Virus record (IMG/VR): IMGVR_UViG_3300009502_000024
Location: 32,642-96,641 of that record
Source of the DNA: a virus
Length of the DNA stretch: 64,000 nucleotides
Direction: 5' to 3' (one strand)
Shown: positions 44,557 through 53,527 of the stretch, in pieces
Layout: every line of letters begins with the position of its first letter
Position numbering within the stretch: the stretch's first letter is position 1
Translations under genes and position numbers: made by a program
The notes under the pieces: model-generated
Seen by the model: the letters and a program-made list of their open reading frames with translations, nothing else
Told to the model about the DNA's origin: nothing
Database searches by the model: none

Positions 44557-44901
44557 ATGAAAACAAGACAAGGATTTGTATCAAACAGTTCGAGTACATC
44601 CTTTACCTGTGACGTTTGCGGAAATGAGCAGAGCGGGATGGATATGTCTCTTAGAGATTGTAGTATGGTTAAATGTGTTAATGACCACACGGTTTGTCGT
44701 GATGAAATGTTGAACTACGAGAGTGGGAAAACCTATGATGTTCCCGCCGAGTTTTGTCCGTTATGTCAGATGAAGAAAGTATGTCACGATGATATTTACG
44801 GGTATGCCTTGCGGAAACTCGGAAAGACACGCAACGAATTGGAAGAGGAAATTAAAATCCTCTTCCCAACATATAAAGAGTTCAAAGATTATATTAAATA
44901 A
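44557..44901 (+). CDS. SNSSSSSF-leader protein 7 (zinc-ribbon)
   Basis: 114 residues. Leader MKTRQGFVSNSSSTSFTC. Three Cys pairs follow (CDVCGNE, KCVNDHTVC, FCPLCQMKKVC), then helices (ALRKLGKTRNELEEEIKIL, EFKDYIK). The body is a paralogue of the member at 39557. Likely a zinc-binding fold. Confidence 0.65.
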   Translation: MKTRQGFVSNSSSTSFTCDVCGNEQSGMDMSLRDCSMVKCVNDHTVCRDEMLNYESGKTYDVPAEFCPLCQMKKVCHDDIYGYALRKLGKTRNELEEEIKILFPTYKEFKDYIK

Positions 44902-44902
44902 T

Positions 44903-45178
44903 ATGAAAACAAGACAAGGATTTGTATCAAACAGTTCTTCTGCTAGTTTTATTGTAAGTCTTGAGAAGATCACCGCAAAAGATGCATTAAAGCTAATGGA
45001 CTATGATAAACTTCCAGCGGATGCAATGGGACGGGAATGGAAAGACGGATGGGATATTGAGGTGGATTTTACTAAAGGATTAATTCACGGATGTGCCATT
45101 ATGGATAATGGCGATTTGAGTGAATATTTGATAAAAGAAAACGTCAATATAAGTCTTTTTGTGTGGAAACACGATTGA
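44903..45178 (+). CDS. SNSSSSSF-leader protein 8
   Basis: 91 residues from the ATG at 44903; an earlier in-frame start would lie inside the previous gene and put the leader in the middle. Leader MKTRQGFVSNSSSASFIV, then ITAKDALKLMDYDKLPAD and a short body. The leader DNA here is nearly identical to the previous member, suggesting recent duplication of that part. Confidence 0.6.
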   Translation: MKTRQGFVSNSSSASFIVSLEKITAKDALKLMDYDKLPADAMGREWKDGWDIEVDFTKGLIHGCAIMDNGDLSEYLIKENVNISLFVWKHD

Positions 45179-45195
45179 AAAAGCCGGTAAAAAAT

Positions 45196-45507
45196 ATGAA
45201 AATAAGATCGGGTTTTGTATCGAATAGTTCGTCCAGTAGTTTCTGTATTCTCGGGGTTGATATTGATGCCGATACTATGGATAAAATAGAAGGAATGTAT
45301 ATGGAGCTAAAAGGAACTCGGGTGAGAACTCAATTTTCTATATCCCACGATAATGGAAAATATGTCGGCATCGATGTTACTACGATGAAAGATAATGAAA
45401 CTCCGCTTCAACTTAAACAAGAGATTGTTGATGTTCTGCATAAATGCGGGGTGGACATTGAAATCAATAATATTAACTTTATCGAAGATGGGGGTTATAA
45501 CGGATGA
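45196..45507 (+). CDS. SNSSSSSF-leader protein 9
   Basis: 103 residues from the ATG at 45196. Leader MKIRSGFVSNSSSSSFCI, body with ILGVDIDADTMDKIEGMY and a ferredoxin-like alternation of strands and helices (KYVGIDVTTMKD, DVLHKCGVDIEI). It overlaps the nucleotidyltransferase start by 4 nt. Confidence 0.6.
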   Translation: MKIRSGFVSNSSSSSFCILGVDIDADTMDKIEGMYMELKGTRVRTQFSISHDNGKYVGIDVTTMKDNETPLQLKQEIVDVLHKCGVDIEINNINFIEDGGYNG

Positions 45508-46232
45508 AAACACTATGTTCATATTTGGGTGGAAGTATTAGTTATGGATTAAACACTCCCACCTCGGACAAAGATGAGCGATTTGTGTTTTTAAACACAG
45601 ATGTATCTAAAATCGTCGGGTTAAGCCGACATGAACATGAATCTAACCAAACGGACACCGAAGATAAATTTGGATGGGAAATTAGACATTTTTTAAATTT
45701 GCTTCATAGGGGAAATACAATGTGTCTGGAAATATTGTATAACCAAAATTGGTTGGAAATTACTAAAGAGTTCATATACATTCAATCCTTTAAAGATAAA
45801 CTAATAGATTCCACTTGTTTATACAAATGCCTTCGAGGATATTGTCAATCCGAACGGGCATTAGTGTTGGGAAAAAGAACCGGTGTTCTTGGCGGCAAAC
45901 GAAAAGAACAATTAGAAAAATATGGATACTCGTATAAAAATGCAGTTCAATTTTTACGATTATGTTTATGCGGAAAAATCTTTTTTCAAGAAGGATACTT
46001 CCCGGTTAATATTCGCCAATTCGATGCGTCAGAAACGCTGTTTTCAATTAAAACCGAACCGGAAAAATATTCGAAAGAGGACGTTATAACTCTGATGGAT
46101 GACTATGAAAAAATGCTAGAACAATCATATGCCACCATTAAAATTAAACACCATTACGATGTTGACATTGCTAACCAAATCTGCTATGATCTATATGTGC
46201 CGATATTAGTAACTGTCAATAAAAATAGATAA
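45504..46232 (+). CDS. RlaP/YcgL-type nucleotidyltransferase (PF10127-like)
   Basis: 242 residues. The N-terminal GGSISYGLNTPTSDKDERF is the nucleotidyltransferase core G-(G/S)-x-x-x-G-x-x-x-x-x-S-D-x-D as in the RlaP group. HFLNLLHRGNTMCLEILY is the next conserved helix. The catalytic acidic residues D-K-D are present. Such enzymes transfer nucleotides to RNA or protein; the target is unknown. It is the last gene of the SNSSSSSF transcription unit. Confidence 0.65.
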   Translation: MKTLCSYLGGSISYGLNTPTSDKDERFVFLNTDVSKIVGLSRHEHESNQTDTEDKFGWEIRHFLNLLHRGNTMCLEILYNQNWLEITKEFIYIQSFKDKLIDSTCLYKCLRGYCQSERALVLGKRTGVLGGKRKEQLEKYGYSYKNAVQFLRLCLCGKIFFQEGYFPVNIRQFDASETLFSIKTEPEKYSKEDVITLMDDYEKMLEQSYATIKIKHHYDVDIANQICYDLYVPILVTVNKNR

Positions 46233-46248
46233 TTAAAAATAAACAAAT

Positions 46249-46689
46249 ATGTCAAAAATAAGCTTAGAAGAAGTTGAGGGAGTCCTGTTGCAGCATAAGA
46301 TTAGCGATACCGGTTCAATTATCAAAGATTTGGAAAAAATCCTTGAGGAATTGAAAGCGGAATCGGAAGCCAATGCGGAGGATAAGCCAACGTATGAATA
46401 TGTTGTCGTTATCCACGATCCAAGCGGAGAACTAAAAGCACAGAAGAAAGACGAGGTGCTTTCAGCTTACATCGTGCAACAGGAAGAAGGACAAGATGCC
46501 GGTTTGATTCTATCCAAACTTAAGGAATGTGCGACTACTCAAAACGAAACCGCCAAACGCAAGAAATCTCGATTGGATAGTATTCGTGATATTTTCGACG
46601 GTCTAAAATCTAAGTTTGCTAAAGAGAAGAAGCTCAAAATAAAGACCAAGGAACCAGTTCGGATTCTCTTGACGGACGGAAAGTTGTAA
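46249..46689 (+). CDS. hypothetical protein
   Basis: 146 residues, charged and helical (DLEKILEELKAESEANAE), with a Lys-rich C-terminal half. Codon use is slightly richer in G and C than in its neighbours. It ends 17 nt before a strong terminator. Confidence 0.5.
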   Translation: MSKISLEEVEGVLLQHKISDTGSIIKDLEKILEELKAESEANAEDKPTYEYVVVIHDPSGELKAQKKDEVLSAYIVQQEEGQDAGLILSKLKECATTQNETAKRKKSRLDSIRDIFDGLKSKFAKEKKLKIKTKEPVRILLTDGKL

Positions 46690-46706
46690 TAATCAATAAT
46701 AACATA

Positions 46707-46739
46707 AAGCCTCTGGATTAATTTCCAGAGGCTTTTTTT
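46707..46739. terminator. rho-independent terminator between convergent genes
   Basis: An 11-bp stem (AAGCCTCTGGA with TCCAGAGGCTT), 6-nt loop, then a run of T. It ends the plus-strand unit and lies 10 nt before the stop of the convergent minus-strand gene. Confidence 0.85.
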
Positions 46740-46748
46740 GTTTTTAGA

Positions 46749-47177
46749 TTAAACCTTTTCGGCGGGAGCAACTTTGTAATACCGTTCGACGATATGACGA
46801 ATATCATCAAATAAAATCGCACAGTGTTGTTTTTTTACGTAACATTCTTGGGCGATCTTCTGAAGTTCTTGAACTTTTTTACTACAGTCGGCGAAATTCT
46901 TTTTGATGATATTTTCTTGAAATACATCTGGGCATTCATTTATGGCATAATTCTGAGCTAATTCCATAAATTGACTAATGACTTTTGCTGACTCTACAAT
47001 AGCCTTTTCATCCTCGAATGACTTACCATATTCTCGGAACATGTATGCCATTTCTTTCAATTGACGTTTCATTTCCGGTGTCATGGGAGGTTTTACTTGC
47101 CCCATTTTATCGGGAATAGCGCCCATATTTTCAACGATTTGTTTGAGCGAAAATTCAGTTGTCTTTGGTAAATTCAT
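46749..47177 (-). CDS. hypothetical protein
   Basis: 142 residues, mainly helical. KPPMTPEMKRQLKEMAYMF and a Cys/Lys-rich terminal half (FADCSKKVQELQKIAQECYV). No family recognised. Its start is preceded by a CTATTTATA motif on the minus strand. Confidence 0.5.
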   Translation of the reverse strand: MNLPKTTEFSLKQIVENMGAIPDKMGQVKPPMTPEMKRQLKEMAYMFREYGKSFEDEKAIVESAKVISQFMELAQNYAINECPDVFQENIIKKNFADCSKKVQELQKIAQECYVKKQHCAILFDDIRHIVERYYKVAPAEKV

Positions 47178-47186
47178 ATTATTTAA

Positions 47187-47195
47187 TATAAATAG
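47187..47195 (-). promoter_or_regulatory. CTATTTATA motif (minus strand)
   Basis: Nine nt before the start at 47177, reading CTATTTATA on the minus strand. A variant of the nonamer seen on the plus strand. Confidence 0.4.
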
Positions 47196-47210
47196 CGTTA
47201 AATTTTCAAT

Positions 47211-47510
47211 TTAACCTCTTTCTTTATCTATTTCGGGCTGTGAATATTTATTGAAATATTCAATTATTTTTTCAAATTCTTGGAATATTTGAATTCCGTT
47301 TTTATCTTCCAGAAAAAAACACTCTCCTTTCGGTGTTTTCTTTTTATAAATTTTTATAGCAGGTTTTTCTAAAGACATAACATAATCCCCATCAAATTCA
47401 AATTTCATGTCTTTTAAATGGGAGGCGTCATTGAATTTCCAATCATCAATATTTATTAAACCTTTTTTCTTTTCATCCCCCACAATATTTAGAAGTTCAG
47501 TAAGTTGCAT
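47211..47510 (-). CDS. hypothetical protein
   Basis: 99 residues. MQLTELLNIVGDEKKKGLIN at the start, then a small beta-rich middle and a helical end (IFQEFEKIIEYFNKY). Function unknown. It lies 3 nt downstream of the preceding minus-strand gene. Confidence 0.45.
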   Translation of the reverse strand: MQLTELLNIVGDEKKKGLINIDDWKFNDASHLKDMKFEFDGDYVMSLEKPAIKIYKKKTPKGECFFLEDKNGIQIFQEFEKIIEYFNKYSQPEIDKERG

Positions 47511-47513
47511 AGA

Positions 47514-48278
47514 TTAAGTTTGTTTATGAAATACTGCCGCCAAGAAATTTGTTAAAATCTCAGATCCTTCTTGATCATCAATAGGAACAGATTTTATGAT
47601 TTTAATTTCATCACCGCCACCTTCCGCTTCTTTTAAAGAAGGTGGAGGGGGGGCGGGAGGCGGCTCATTGGCAGGAGGGGATTTTGGTTCGGGTGATGGT
47701 TCCGGTTCTGGCTCATCTTTTCCAGATCTATTTTTTACAATTGCAACATATATAAATCTACCTGCCGGATCGGAACTCGAATTTTGCGAGGGGACATCTT
47801 CCTGAAGATTCAAAGGCTCCCATAGTTTTTTTACCATAATTAGACTTGTGTTGCCATAGTCATCGGATTTATTATATCCAACCTTAAATTTATTGTGAAC
47901 AGTTGGTTCGGCATCATCGAAGTTTTGAATTGCTTGATTTTCTTTTGGAGTTAATTCGTATCCACGATACATTCCAAGAGTTTTTTTGAAATCTCCATGA
48001 AATGTTTTAGCACTTGCTATAGGGTTTGGAGAAGATTCAACTTCTTCTTCCTGAAGATTCATGGGTTCTTGAATCTCTTTAAGTGTTTTTAATAGTCTTC
48101 TCTTGGATTCTATATTACATTTTTGGAACCCATATTCTTGCATTAAAAAATCTTTAACATCCTCGGGCGTCATTGAATCCGCTGCCTTACCCGCTTGTCC
48201 GGATTTAGGAGTTTTTCCGTTTTGCATGTTATAAACTACATGCATGAATCTATTTTGCTCTGGCGATTTGCTTGGCAT
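47514..48278 (-). CDS. DUF3008-like N-terminus with Pro-rich C-terminal tail
   Basis: 254 residues. PSKSPEQNRFMHVVYNMQNG and then KAADSMTPEDVKDFL match the DUF3008 pattern common in phage proteins. Two copies of an (E/W)-EPMNLQEE / EPLNLQED segment occur near residues 70 and 158. Residues 190-225 form a Pro/Glu-rich linker (EPEPEPSPEPKSPP). It may be a virion or head-associated protein. Confidence 0.55.
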   Translation of the reverse strand: MPSKSPEQNRFMHVVYNMQNGKTPKSGQAGKAADSMTPEDVKDFLMQEYGFQKCNIESKRRLLKTLKEIQEPMNLQEEEVESSPNPIASAKTFHGDFKKTLGMYRGYELTPKENQAIQNFDDAEPTVHNKFKVGYNKSDDYGNTSLIMVKKLWEPLNLQEDVPSQNSSSDPAGRFIYVAIVKNRSGKDEPEPEPSPEPKSPPANEPPPAPPPPSLKEAEGGGDEIKIIKSVPIDDQEGSEILTNFLAAVFHKQT

Positions 48279-48281
48279 ATG

Positions 48282-48290
48282 TATAAATAT
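48282..48290 (-). promoter_or_regulatory. ATATTTATA motif (minus strand) 3 nt before a start
   Basis: The plus strand reads TATAAATAT; on the minus strand this is ATATTTATA ending 3 nt before the ATG at 48278. Confidence 0.45.
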
Positions 48291-48311
48291 GAGAATATAG
48301 AAGTAAAATGC

Positions 48312-49985
48312 CTATCCACCATGTTTATTTTTCGAAGATGGAACCCATTCATGTTTTAGATTCCCACAATCCCAGATTCGATCATATCCATTTAATTGCA
48401 TATTCTGCCATTCAGTTAAGTTACTGTCGAAATTGGGAAAAATATCTTTTAAATTGTGTTTTCTAAAATTATATCGGTATATTCTTTTATTATAATTCTT
48501 TCCCAGATACCAATAATTAGGTCCGGTGTTTTTATTTATAGAAGTAAATCCTAATGATTTATAAATATTTTTATCAGTATTACTCCATCTTACATCCGAA
48601 TAAGATAAAATATATTCGGGATTATAGTTTTTTATAAAATAGGACAATAACTTACTGCCAATTCCAATAACTCGTTTATTTAAATGCGTACAAAACCTAT
48701 ACATTTCCCATTGGTTCTTTTTAGCGATATTTCCTAAAGCTATTCTCAATGCCCCAAATGTCATCACCGCCACAAGTTCGTTATTGTAATATGCTCCCAC
48801 CCTCAATGATGCCATATCTTTTCCCTGAATATGATTGAGATCTAAAAACTCATTACATACATCCGCATTTAATAATCGAATATCACATTTTCTGGCATAT
48901 ATTTTATCAGAAAGATTTTTATTAAATATATGAATTAATTTATTTTTGACTATTTCCTGTTTGTATATCCATTCGTCTTCAAATATATGAATTAAACGTA
49001 TCTGCTTATCTTTACACGCCGTTGTTTTATTGAGGTGATAGTTTTTATATTTTTTCCCTCCGATTTCTGAATGCCAAAATAATCCGTCATATTCAATTGC
49101 AATATTTAGAGATGATATAAAAATATCTAATTCTTTACCGCTCAATATTTTTCGATCGTTTGATATAATAGTTTCATTGGGTAATATTGATTTTATAAAT
49201 TCTAATATTTTAGTTTCGGTTTGGGTTTTACTTATAGGATTGCAAATAAAACATCTTGGTATATTACCATTCAATAAAGTATCTTCAAATTTGGATTCAC
49301 AGAATTTACATTGAAACCAGTATTTAGTATCATATGATACATTCCCCCGATATTCCAATTCTGAAAATAATGGTATTATATTTGTAAATTTACTCCCATT
49401 TACTATAAAATTATAATGATTTATCCGGCGTGCCTGTAATTGTTTTTCTTTTATTTCTAAATTTTGAGATATATAAGGCACTCCATAAGTTTTAATGTTA
49501 GTCGCCTTTGTTTTCTTTTTATTCTCTTCCAACATCGCTACATTATTAACTCCATATTTATCCAAATTTGTTTTTTTAACTCGCTCTAATATTTCGGAAC
49601 TTTTTAATGGAATAGTAACTTTATATTTTTTATATAATGATTCTATTTGCCGGTTTCTTAATTCACTGTTTTGTTGAGGATTCCTTACCCCATATCGCTC
49701 TAAACATGTATTAATCTGTTTATCTCTTATTACTTTGTTCTGACTGGGGGATATTACTCCATATTTTTTTAAACACGTTTTTTTAGCTTTCTCCGATATA
49801 CACTCAAGTTTAGCTACATTATCAACTCCATATTTTTTTAGATTAAAATCCCGCCGACGAAGATTTGTTTTTTCAATATTCTCAGGCCGAGAACGATATT
49901 CCTCAAAACATCCCGTAGAACAATGCTGCTTATTCCGATGACGAGTATTAAATTCTTTATTACAATTTTTACATTTTTTTATCAT
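48312..49985 (-). CDS. Vsr-like repeat homing endonuclease (6 repeats)
   Basis: 557 residues. N-terminal zinc module (CKNCNKEFN...HCSTGC), six K-Y-G-V repeats, a second zinc module (CKFCESKFED...RCFIC), a nuclease core (KELDIFISSLNIAIEYDGLF, HIFEDEW) and a C-terminal part with FGALRIAL, YSDVRW and RIWDCGNLKH. Strong paralogue of the genes at 32978 and 62054. Inserted between the minus-strand block and the scaffold gene. Confidence 0.75.
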   Translation of the reverse strand: MIKKCKNCNKEFNTRHRNKQHCSTGCFEEYRSRPENIEKTNLRRRDFNLKKYGVDNVAKLECISEKAKKTCLKKYGVISPSQNKVIRDKQINTCLERYGVRNPQQNSELRNRQIESLYKKYKVTIPLKSSEILERVKKTNLDKYGVNNVAMLEENKKKTKATNIKTYGVPYISQNLEIKEKQLQARRINHYNFIVNGSKFTNIIPLFSELEYRGNVSYDTKYWFQCKFCESKFEDTLLNGNIPRCFICNPISKTQTETKILEFIKSILPNETIISNDRKILSGKELDIFISSLNIAIEYDGLFWHSEIGGKKYKNYHLNKTTACKDKQIRLIHIFEDEWIYKQEIVKNKLIHIFNKNLSDKIYARKCDIRLLNADVCNEFLDLNHIQGKDMASLRVGAYYNNELVAVMTFGALRIALGNIAKKNQWEMYRFCTHLNKRVIGIGSKLLSYFIKNYNPEYILSYSDVRWSNTDKNIYKSLGFTSINKNTGPNYWYLGKNYNKRIYRYNFRKHNLKDIFPNFDSNLTEWQNMQLNGYDRIWDCGNLKHEWVPSSKNKHGG

Positions 49986-50063
49986 ATACTGGGTTTGCCT
50001 GTGCCATCGTTTAATAAATATATACTACTTAACTATAAAAACCAAGTTTTTTTATTTCAAAAC

Positions 50064-50072
50064 ATATTTATA
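50064..50072 (+). promoter_or_regulatory. ATATTTATA motif before the scaffold gene
   Basis: Exact nonamer in the 219-nt gap ahead of the scaffold and capsid genes, 132 nt before the start. The rest of the gap shows a GCGGT/ACCGC pairing but no gene that can be supported. Confidence 0.4.
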
Positions 50073-50204
50073 TTCGTAGCGGTAATTAGTACATTCTAAA
50101 ACCGCAAACATGTGGCAATACGGTAACCCTTCTTATTTGCCGTCACATCGACATATTACCCACATTGTGGTTCTAATAACTACAGAGATAAAATATAAAA
50201 TATT

Positions 50205-51632
50205 ATGGATTCAAATTTATTGAAAGAGGCAATTGCAGACGCAAAGGCTGTCCGACAAACTGCTCTGGCAAATGCCAAAGCGGCATTGACAGAAGCATTT
50301 GGAGAACAACTTTCAGCGATGCTTGCCCCAACACTCGAAGAGGATACCATGGAGCAAACTCCTAATGGTCAAGATCCTTTAGCTCAAACGCAACCACCCG
50401 TTCCCGGCATGGAACAAGAATCGGTCAATGAAGCCGATATCGAAGAAATCATTCGTGAACTCGAATCTGGGATTTCACAGGATCAACAAGATCCAACTGG
50501 AATGGGTGCAAATGTTCCACCGCCAGTACCGGGAGCAGGCGCTCCGCCAGTACCGGGAGCAGGTGCCCCGCCATTGCCGGGAGCAGGTGCCCCGCCATCA
50601 CCCGAGATGGGAATGGGAGCAGGCGCTCCTCCATCGCCCGAAATGGGAATGGGTGCAGGTGCCCCACCACCAGTACCGGGAGCAGGTGCTCCGCCAATGG
50701 AAACCCCGCCAGTAACACCAGATGCAACACAAGGAGATGAAGAAATGGATGAAGAATTTGATATTAATGAACTTTTGGAATCGTTAAAAGACGAGGACGA
50801 AACGTGCAATCTCCCTCCGTGGGAAAAGAAAGGCAATGACGACGAGGAACAATTAGATGAAGGCGTTCCCGTTAAATCTTCAGGCATTGCAGGTTCTAAT
50901 AATAAGATGCCGTCATCCGATGCAAGTGCCTCTTCTCATATTGAGTCGGGTGGCAGAGATAAAGTTGGCGGTGGAGAAGGCTATAAAGCCGGACCCGAAG
51001 ATGCCACTACAGCTAAACGACCAAATCAGGCTAAAAATGCCAATAAAACAAATCTTTCTACTCCCGGTGGAGCATTAAAGGAAAATACCGGTGGTTCTAC
51101 TCCCGGCTATCCAGAAGGTGCTAAAAAGAAATCTACCGGTAATGATCCAAGTGAAGTCAGTGATACGCCAAATGCTGGTCCAGTTACTCCAGAAAAAATG
51201 TCTACTCCTGCTCTTCATAAGGAAAATGTTGCCCTTAAAGGACAACTCAAGGAAGCCGAGGATACCCTCACTTACCTTCGTACCCAACTTAATGAGATCA
51301 ACTTGCTAAACGCCAAATTGCTTTACACGAACAAGCTGTTTAAAGAATATAGCATGCATAACGATAAGAAAATGAAAATCGTTGAAATGTTTGACCTCGC
51401 CAAAAATGTTCGTGAAGTGAAAATGACCTATGCGGTTATCGCTGAGTCCCTCAATTTCGGTGCCGACTTTAAAAGAAAAGTGTCTTCTAAAGTTCAATCT
51501 ATCACCGAAGGCATGGCGAGTAAACCCATAGCCGGAACTGCCCCTCGACAAATCATTGCCGAAAGTGCGAGATCCGAAATGGTGTCTAAATTCCAACGAC
51601 TCGCAGGAATTAAGACCCCATCAAATAAATAA
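50205..51632 (+). CDS. prohead scaffold/core protein (gp22-like)
   Basis: 475 residues. Helical N- and C-terminal parts flank a Pro/Gly-rich repeat region (about 100-170) with units like PPVPGAGAP and [11 protein letters not shown]. The C-terminal part has a coiled-coil ([20 protein letters not shown]). Low complexity, high charge and the position directly before the capsid gene fit a core scaffold, which the prohead protease would cut. Similarity to gp22 itself is weak, so the call rests on context and composition. Confidence 0.65.
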   Translation: MDSNLLKEAIADAKAVRQTALANAKAALTEAFGEQLSAMLAPTLEEDTMEQTPNGQDPLAQTQPPVPGMEQESVNEADIEEIIRELESGISQDQQDPTGMGANVPPPVPGAGAPPVPGAGAPPLPGAGAPPSPEMGMGAGAPPSPEMGMGAGAPPPVPGAGAPPMETPPVTPDATQGDEEMDEEFDINELLESLKDEDETCNLPPWEKKGNDDEEQLDEGVPVKSSGIAGSNNKMPSSDASASSHIESGGRDKVGGGEGYKAGPEDATTAKRPNQAKNANKTNLSTPGGALKENTGGSTPGYPEGAKKKSTGNDPSEVSDTPNAGPVTPEKMSTPALHKENVALKGQLKEAEDTLTYLRTQLNEINLLNAKLLYTNKLFKEYSMHNDKKMKIVEMFDLAKNVREVKMTYAVIAESLNFGADFKRKVSSKVQSITEGMASKPIAGTAPRQIIAESARSEMVSKFQRLAGIKTPSNK

Positions 51633-51661
51633 TAGCGAGGAGAATTAAGGAAAAATCGTAT

Positions 51662-53380
51662 ATGGATAATGTAAAAGAATTGTTGACCAGTGCGCTGGAT
51701 CCACAAGCTCGCCTGAAGAAGGAAACCCGTGGACTCGTGTCTAAATGGGATAAAACCGGTCTTCTTGAGGGACTTAGGGATGATATCGCCAAGAGTAACA
51801 TGTCAGTGTTACTCGAAAATCAAGCAAAACAACTGATCGAAGAGTCTTCCGTCACCGGAACCTCCGCTAACAGTGAACAATGGGCTGGCGTGGCACTGCC
51901 ACTCGTCCGTCGTGTATTTGCTGAAATCGCAGCCAAAGAGTTCGTCTCTGTTCAGCCTATGAACCTGCCGTCCGGTTTGGTGTTCTACTTGGACTTCAAG
52001 TATGGATCAAACTCCGGTGTGTTCACTGCTGATTCTAGCACGAATTACTCATCGCTGTTCGGTGGAATCTCGGGTTCCGCCACTGCCGACCCGTGGAAAC
52101 TCGGCTCAACCAATGCCCCAGTGGGTGGTCTCTATGGACCAGGACGTTATGGCTATACCATTAATGATATAACTTCGAATAACCTCCCAATCACGGTTGG
52201 TACTGCATCCCTTGCAGATATTAACTTCGATACTGGTAACAGTAACGATCCCGTGAATGGAAGCATTTCATCGTCTCTCGCCGCAGGTATGTTGTTCACC
52301 GTAACCACAAATGGCTTACCGTCTGCTTCTCTTGCCCTCGCAAGTTCATACCCCGATATGAATGCAGTTCGCTCGTTCGCCCCCGCTTCTCCTACTATCT
52401 ACACTTGCTTCCCCGGCTTTACTCGTATCGCCGGAACCGAAGTATTGTTTGTAGTTAGTGCGTCAAAGGCTAATGCGGCATGGCTCGGAGCTGAATTAAC
52501 GGCATCCGTTAATTATTCCATCCAGCCAAAGGATACCAGTCGTGGTGACTTTGAAGATCGCTTGGGCAAAGCCTCTGGTGATACCGGATTGAATAAGGAT
52601 ATCGGTATTCCTGAAGTTAATCTTGAGTTGAAGAGCGAGCCAATTGTGGCCAAAACTCGTAAACTTAAAGCAGTTTGGACCCCAGAATTGGCACAGGACT
52701 TGAACGCCTACCACTCGGTAGACGCTGAAGCCGAATTGACCGCTCTGTTGTCTGAATACGTGTCTATGGAAATCGATCTGGAAATCCTCGACATGCTGAT
52801 TAATAACGTTCCTAATATCAATAAGGAACGTTGGAGCGCAGTGCTCAATCGTGAAATCGTCAAGACTGGCGCTAATTCGTATGCATTCCAAGATACGACT
52901 ACTGCCGGTACTGGTGGATATTACACCAAGGCAACTTGGTACCAGACCCTTGGTAACAAGGTTCAGAAAGTATCCAATAAGATTCACCAGCTAACGCTGC
53001 GTGGTGGTGCTAACTTCATGGTCGTCGGACCAGATGTCGCCACTATCCTCGAATCTATCCCCGGCTTCGTGGTCAACACGGACGGCGATAGTGCCAAATT
53101 CGCTATGGGTGTCTCTAAAGTCGGTAGCTTCGCAAGTCGCTTCCAAGTATATAAGAACCCCTATATGCAGGAAAACCTAATCCTAATGGGATTCCGTGGA
53201 AATAATTTCCTCGAAACCGGTGCTGTGTATGCTCCATACATCCCGCTCATCCAGACCCCACTGGTCTATGACCCAGTCAATTTTACCCCTCGCAGAGGTG
53301 TGATGACTCGGTACGCCAAGAAAATCGTTAGGCCCGAGTTTTATGGTCTAATCTATGTTTCTGACACCGATAGAGTCTAA
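51662..53380 (+). CDS. major capsid protein (gp23-like)
   Basis: 572 residues. PLVRRVFAEIAAKEFVSVQP, then MNLPSGLVFYLDF, and AVWTPELAQDLNAYHSVDAE with ELTALLSEYVSMEIDLEILD follow the gp23/HK97-fold pattern of T4-like capsid proteins. The N-terminal 55-65 residues are probably removed by the prohead protease: QLIEESS offers an L-I-E site. Codon use is much richer in C and G than in the rest of the window, as expected for a highly expressed gene. It is followed by a strong terminator. Confidence 0.85.
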   Translation: MDNVKELLTSALDPQARLKKETRGLVSKWDKTGLLEGLRDDIAKSNMSVLLENQAKQLIEESSVTGTSANSEQWAGVALPLVRRVFAEIAAKEFVSVQPMNLPSGLVFYLDFKYGSNSGVFTADSSTNYSSLFGGISGSATADPWKLGSTNAPVGGLYGPGRYGYTINDITSNNLPITVGTASLADINFDTGNSNDPVNGSISSSLAAGMLFTVTTNGLPSASLALASSYPDMNAVRSFAPASPTIYTCFPGFTRIAGTEVLFVVSASKANAAWLGAELTASVNYSIQPKDTSRGDFEDRLGKASGDTGLNKDIGIPEVNLELKSEPIVAKTRKLKAVWTPELAQDLNAYHSVDAEAELTALLSEYVSMEIDLEILDMLINNVPNINKERWSAVLNREIVKTGANSYAFQDTTTAGTGGYYTKATWYQTLGNKVQKVSNKIHQLTLRGGANFMVVGPDVATILESIPGFVVNTDGDSAKFAMGVSKVGSFASRFQVYKNPYMQENLILMGFRGNNFLETGAVYAPYIPLIQTPLVYDPVNFTPRRGVMTRYAKKIVRPEFYGLIYVSDTDRV

Positions 53381-53400
53381 CATAACTCCTTCAAATACAG

Positions 53401-53430
53401 GGACTTCTGAGAAATCAGAAGTCCTTTTTT
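53401..53430 (+). terminator. rho-independent terminator after the capsid gene
   Basis: A perfect 10-bp stem GGACTTCTGA/TCAGAAGTCC with a GAAA tetraloop and six T. It lies 20 nt after the capsid stop. Confidence 0.9.
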
Positions 53431-53491
53431 ATTTGTAGATACACGAAATAGATAACTATCTTTTTGGCATATCCACTCTCTAAGAATTTAG

Positions 53492-53520
53492 TTGAACTAT
53501 AGACAATTATCTGATATAGT
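53492..53520 (+). promoter_or_regulatory. sigma70-like promoter of the endonuclease-methyltransferase gene
   Basis: TTGAAC, exactly 17 nt, TATAGT. The ATG at 53528 is only 7 nt after the -10 box. A TTG at 53492 that could be mistaken for a start is the -35 box. Confidence 0.65.
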
Positions 53521-53527
53521 TATAACC

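Noticed and set aside
49986-50204. Possible structured RNA in the gap before the scaffold gene
   Set aside because: Only a 5-bp GCGGT/ACCGC pairing was found, which is too weak to support a riboswitch or RNA gene.
50110-50223. 37-codon frame ahead of the scaffold gene (starts MWQYGNPSY)
   Set aside because: Too short, no ribosome site, overlaps the scaffold start and has no support beyond being open.
53492-53527. Upstream TTG start for the endonuclease-methyltransferase
   Set aside because: The TTG is part of a TTGAAC -35 box of a well-spaced promoter; the ATG at 53528 is preferred.
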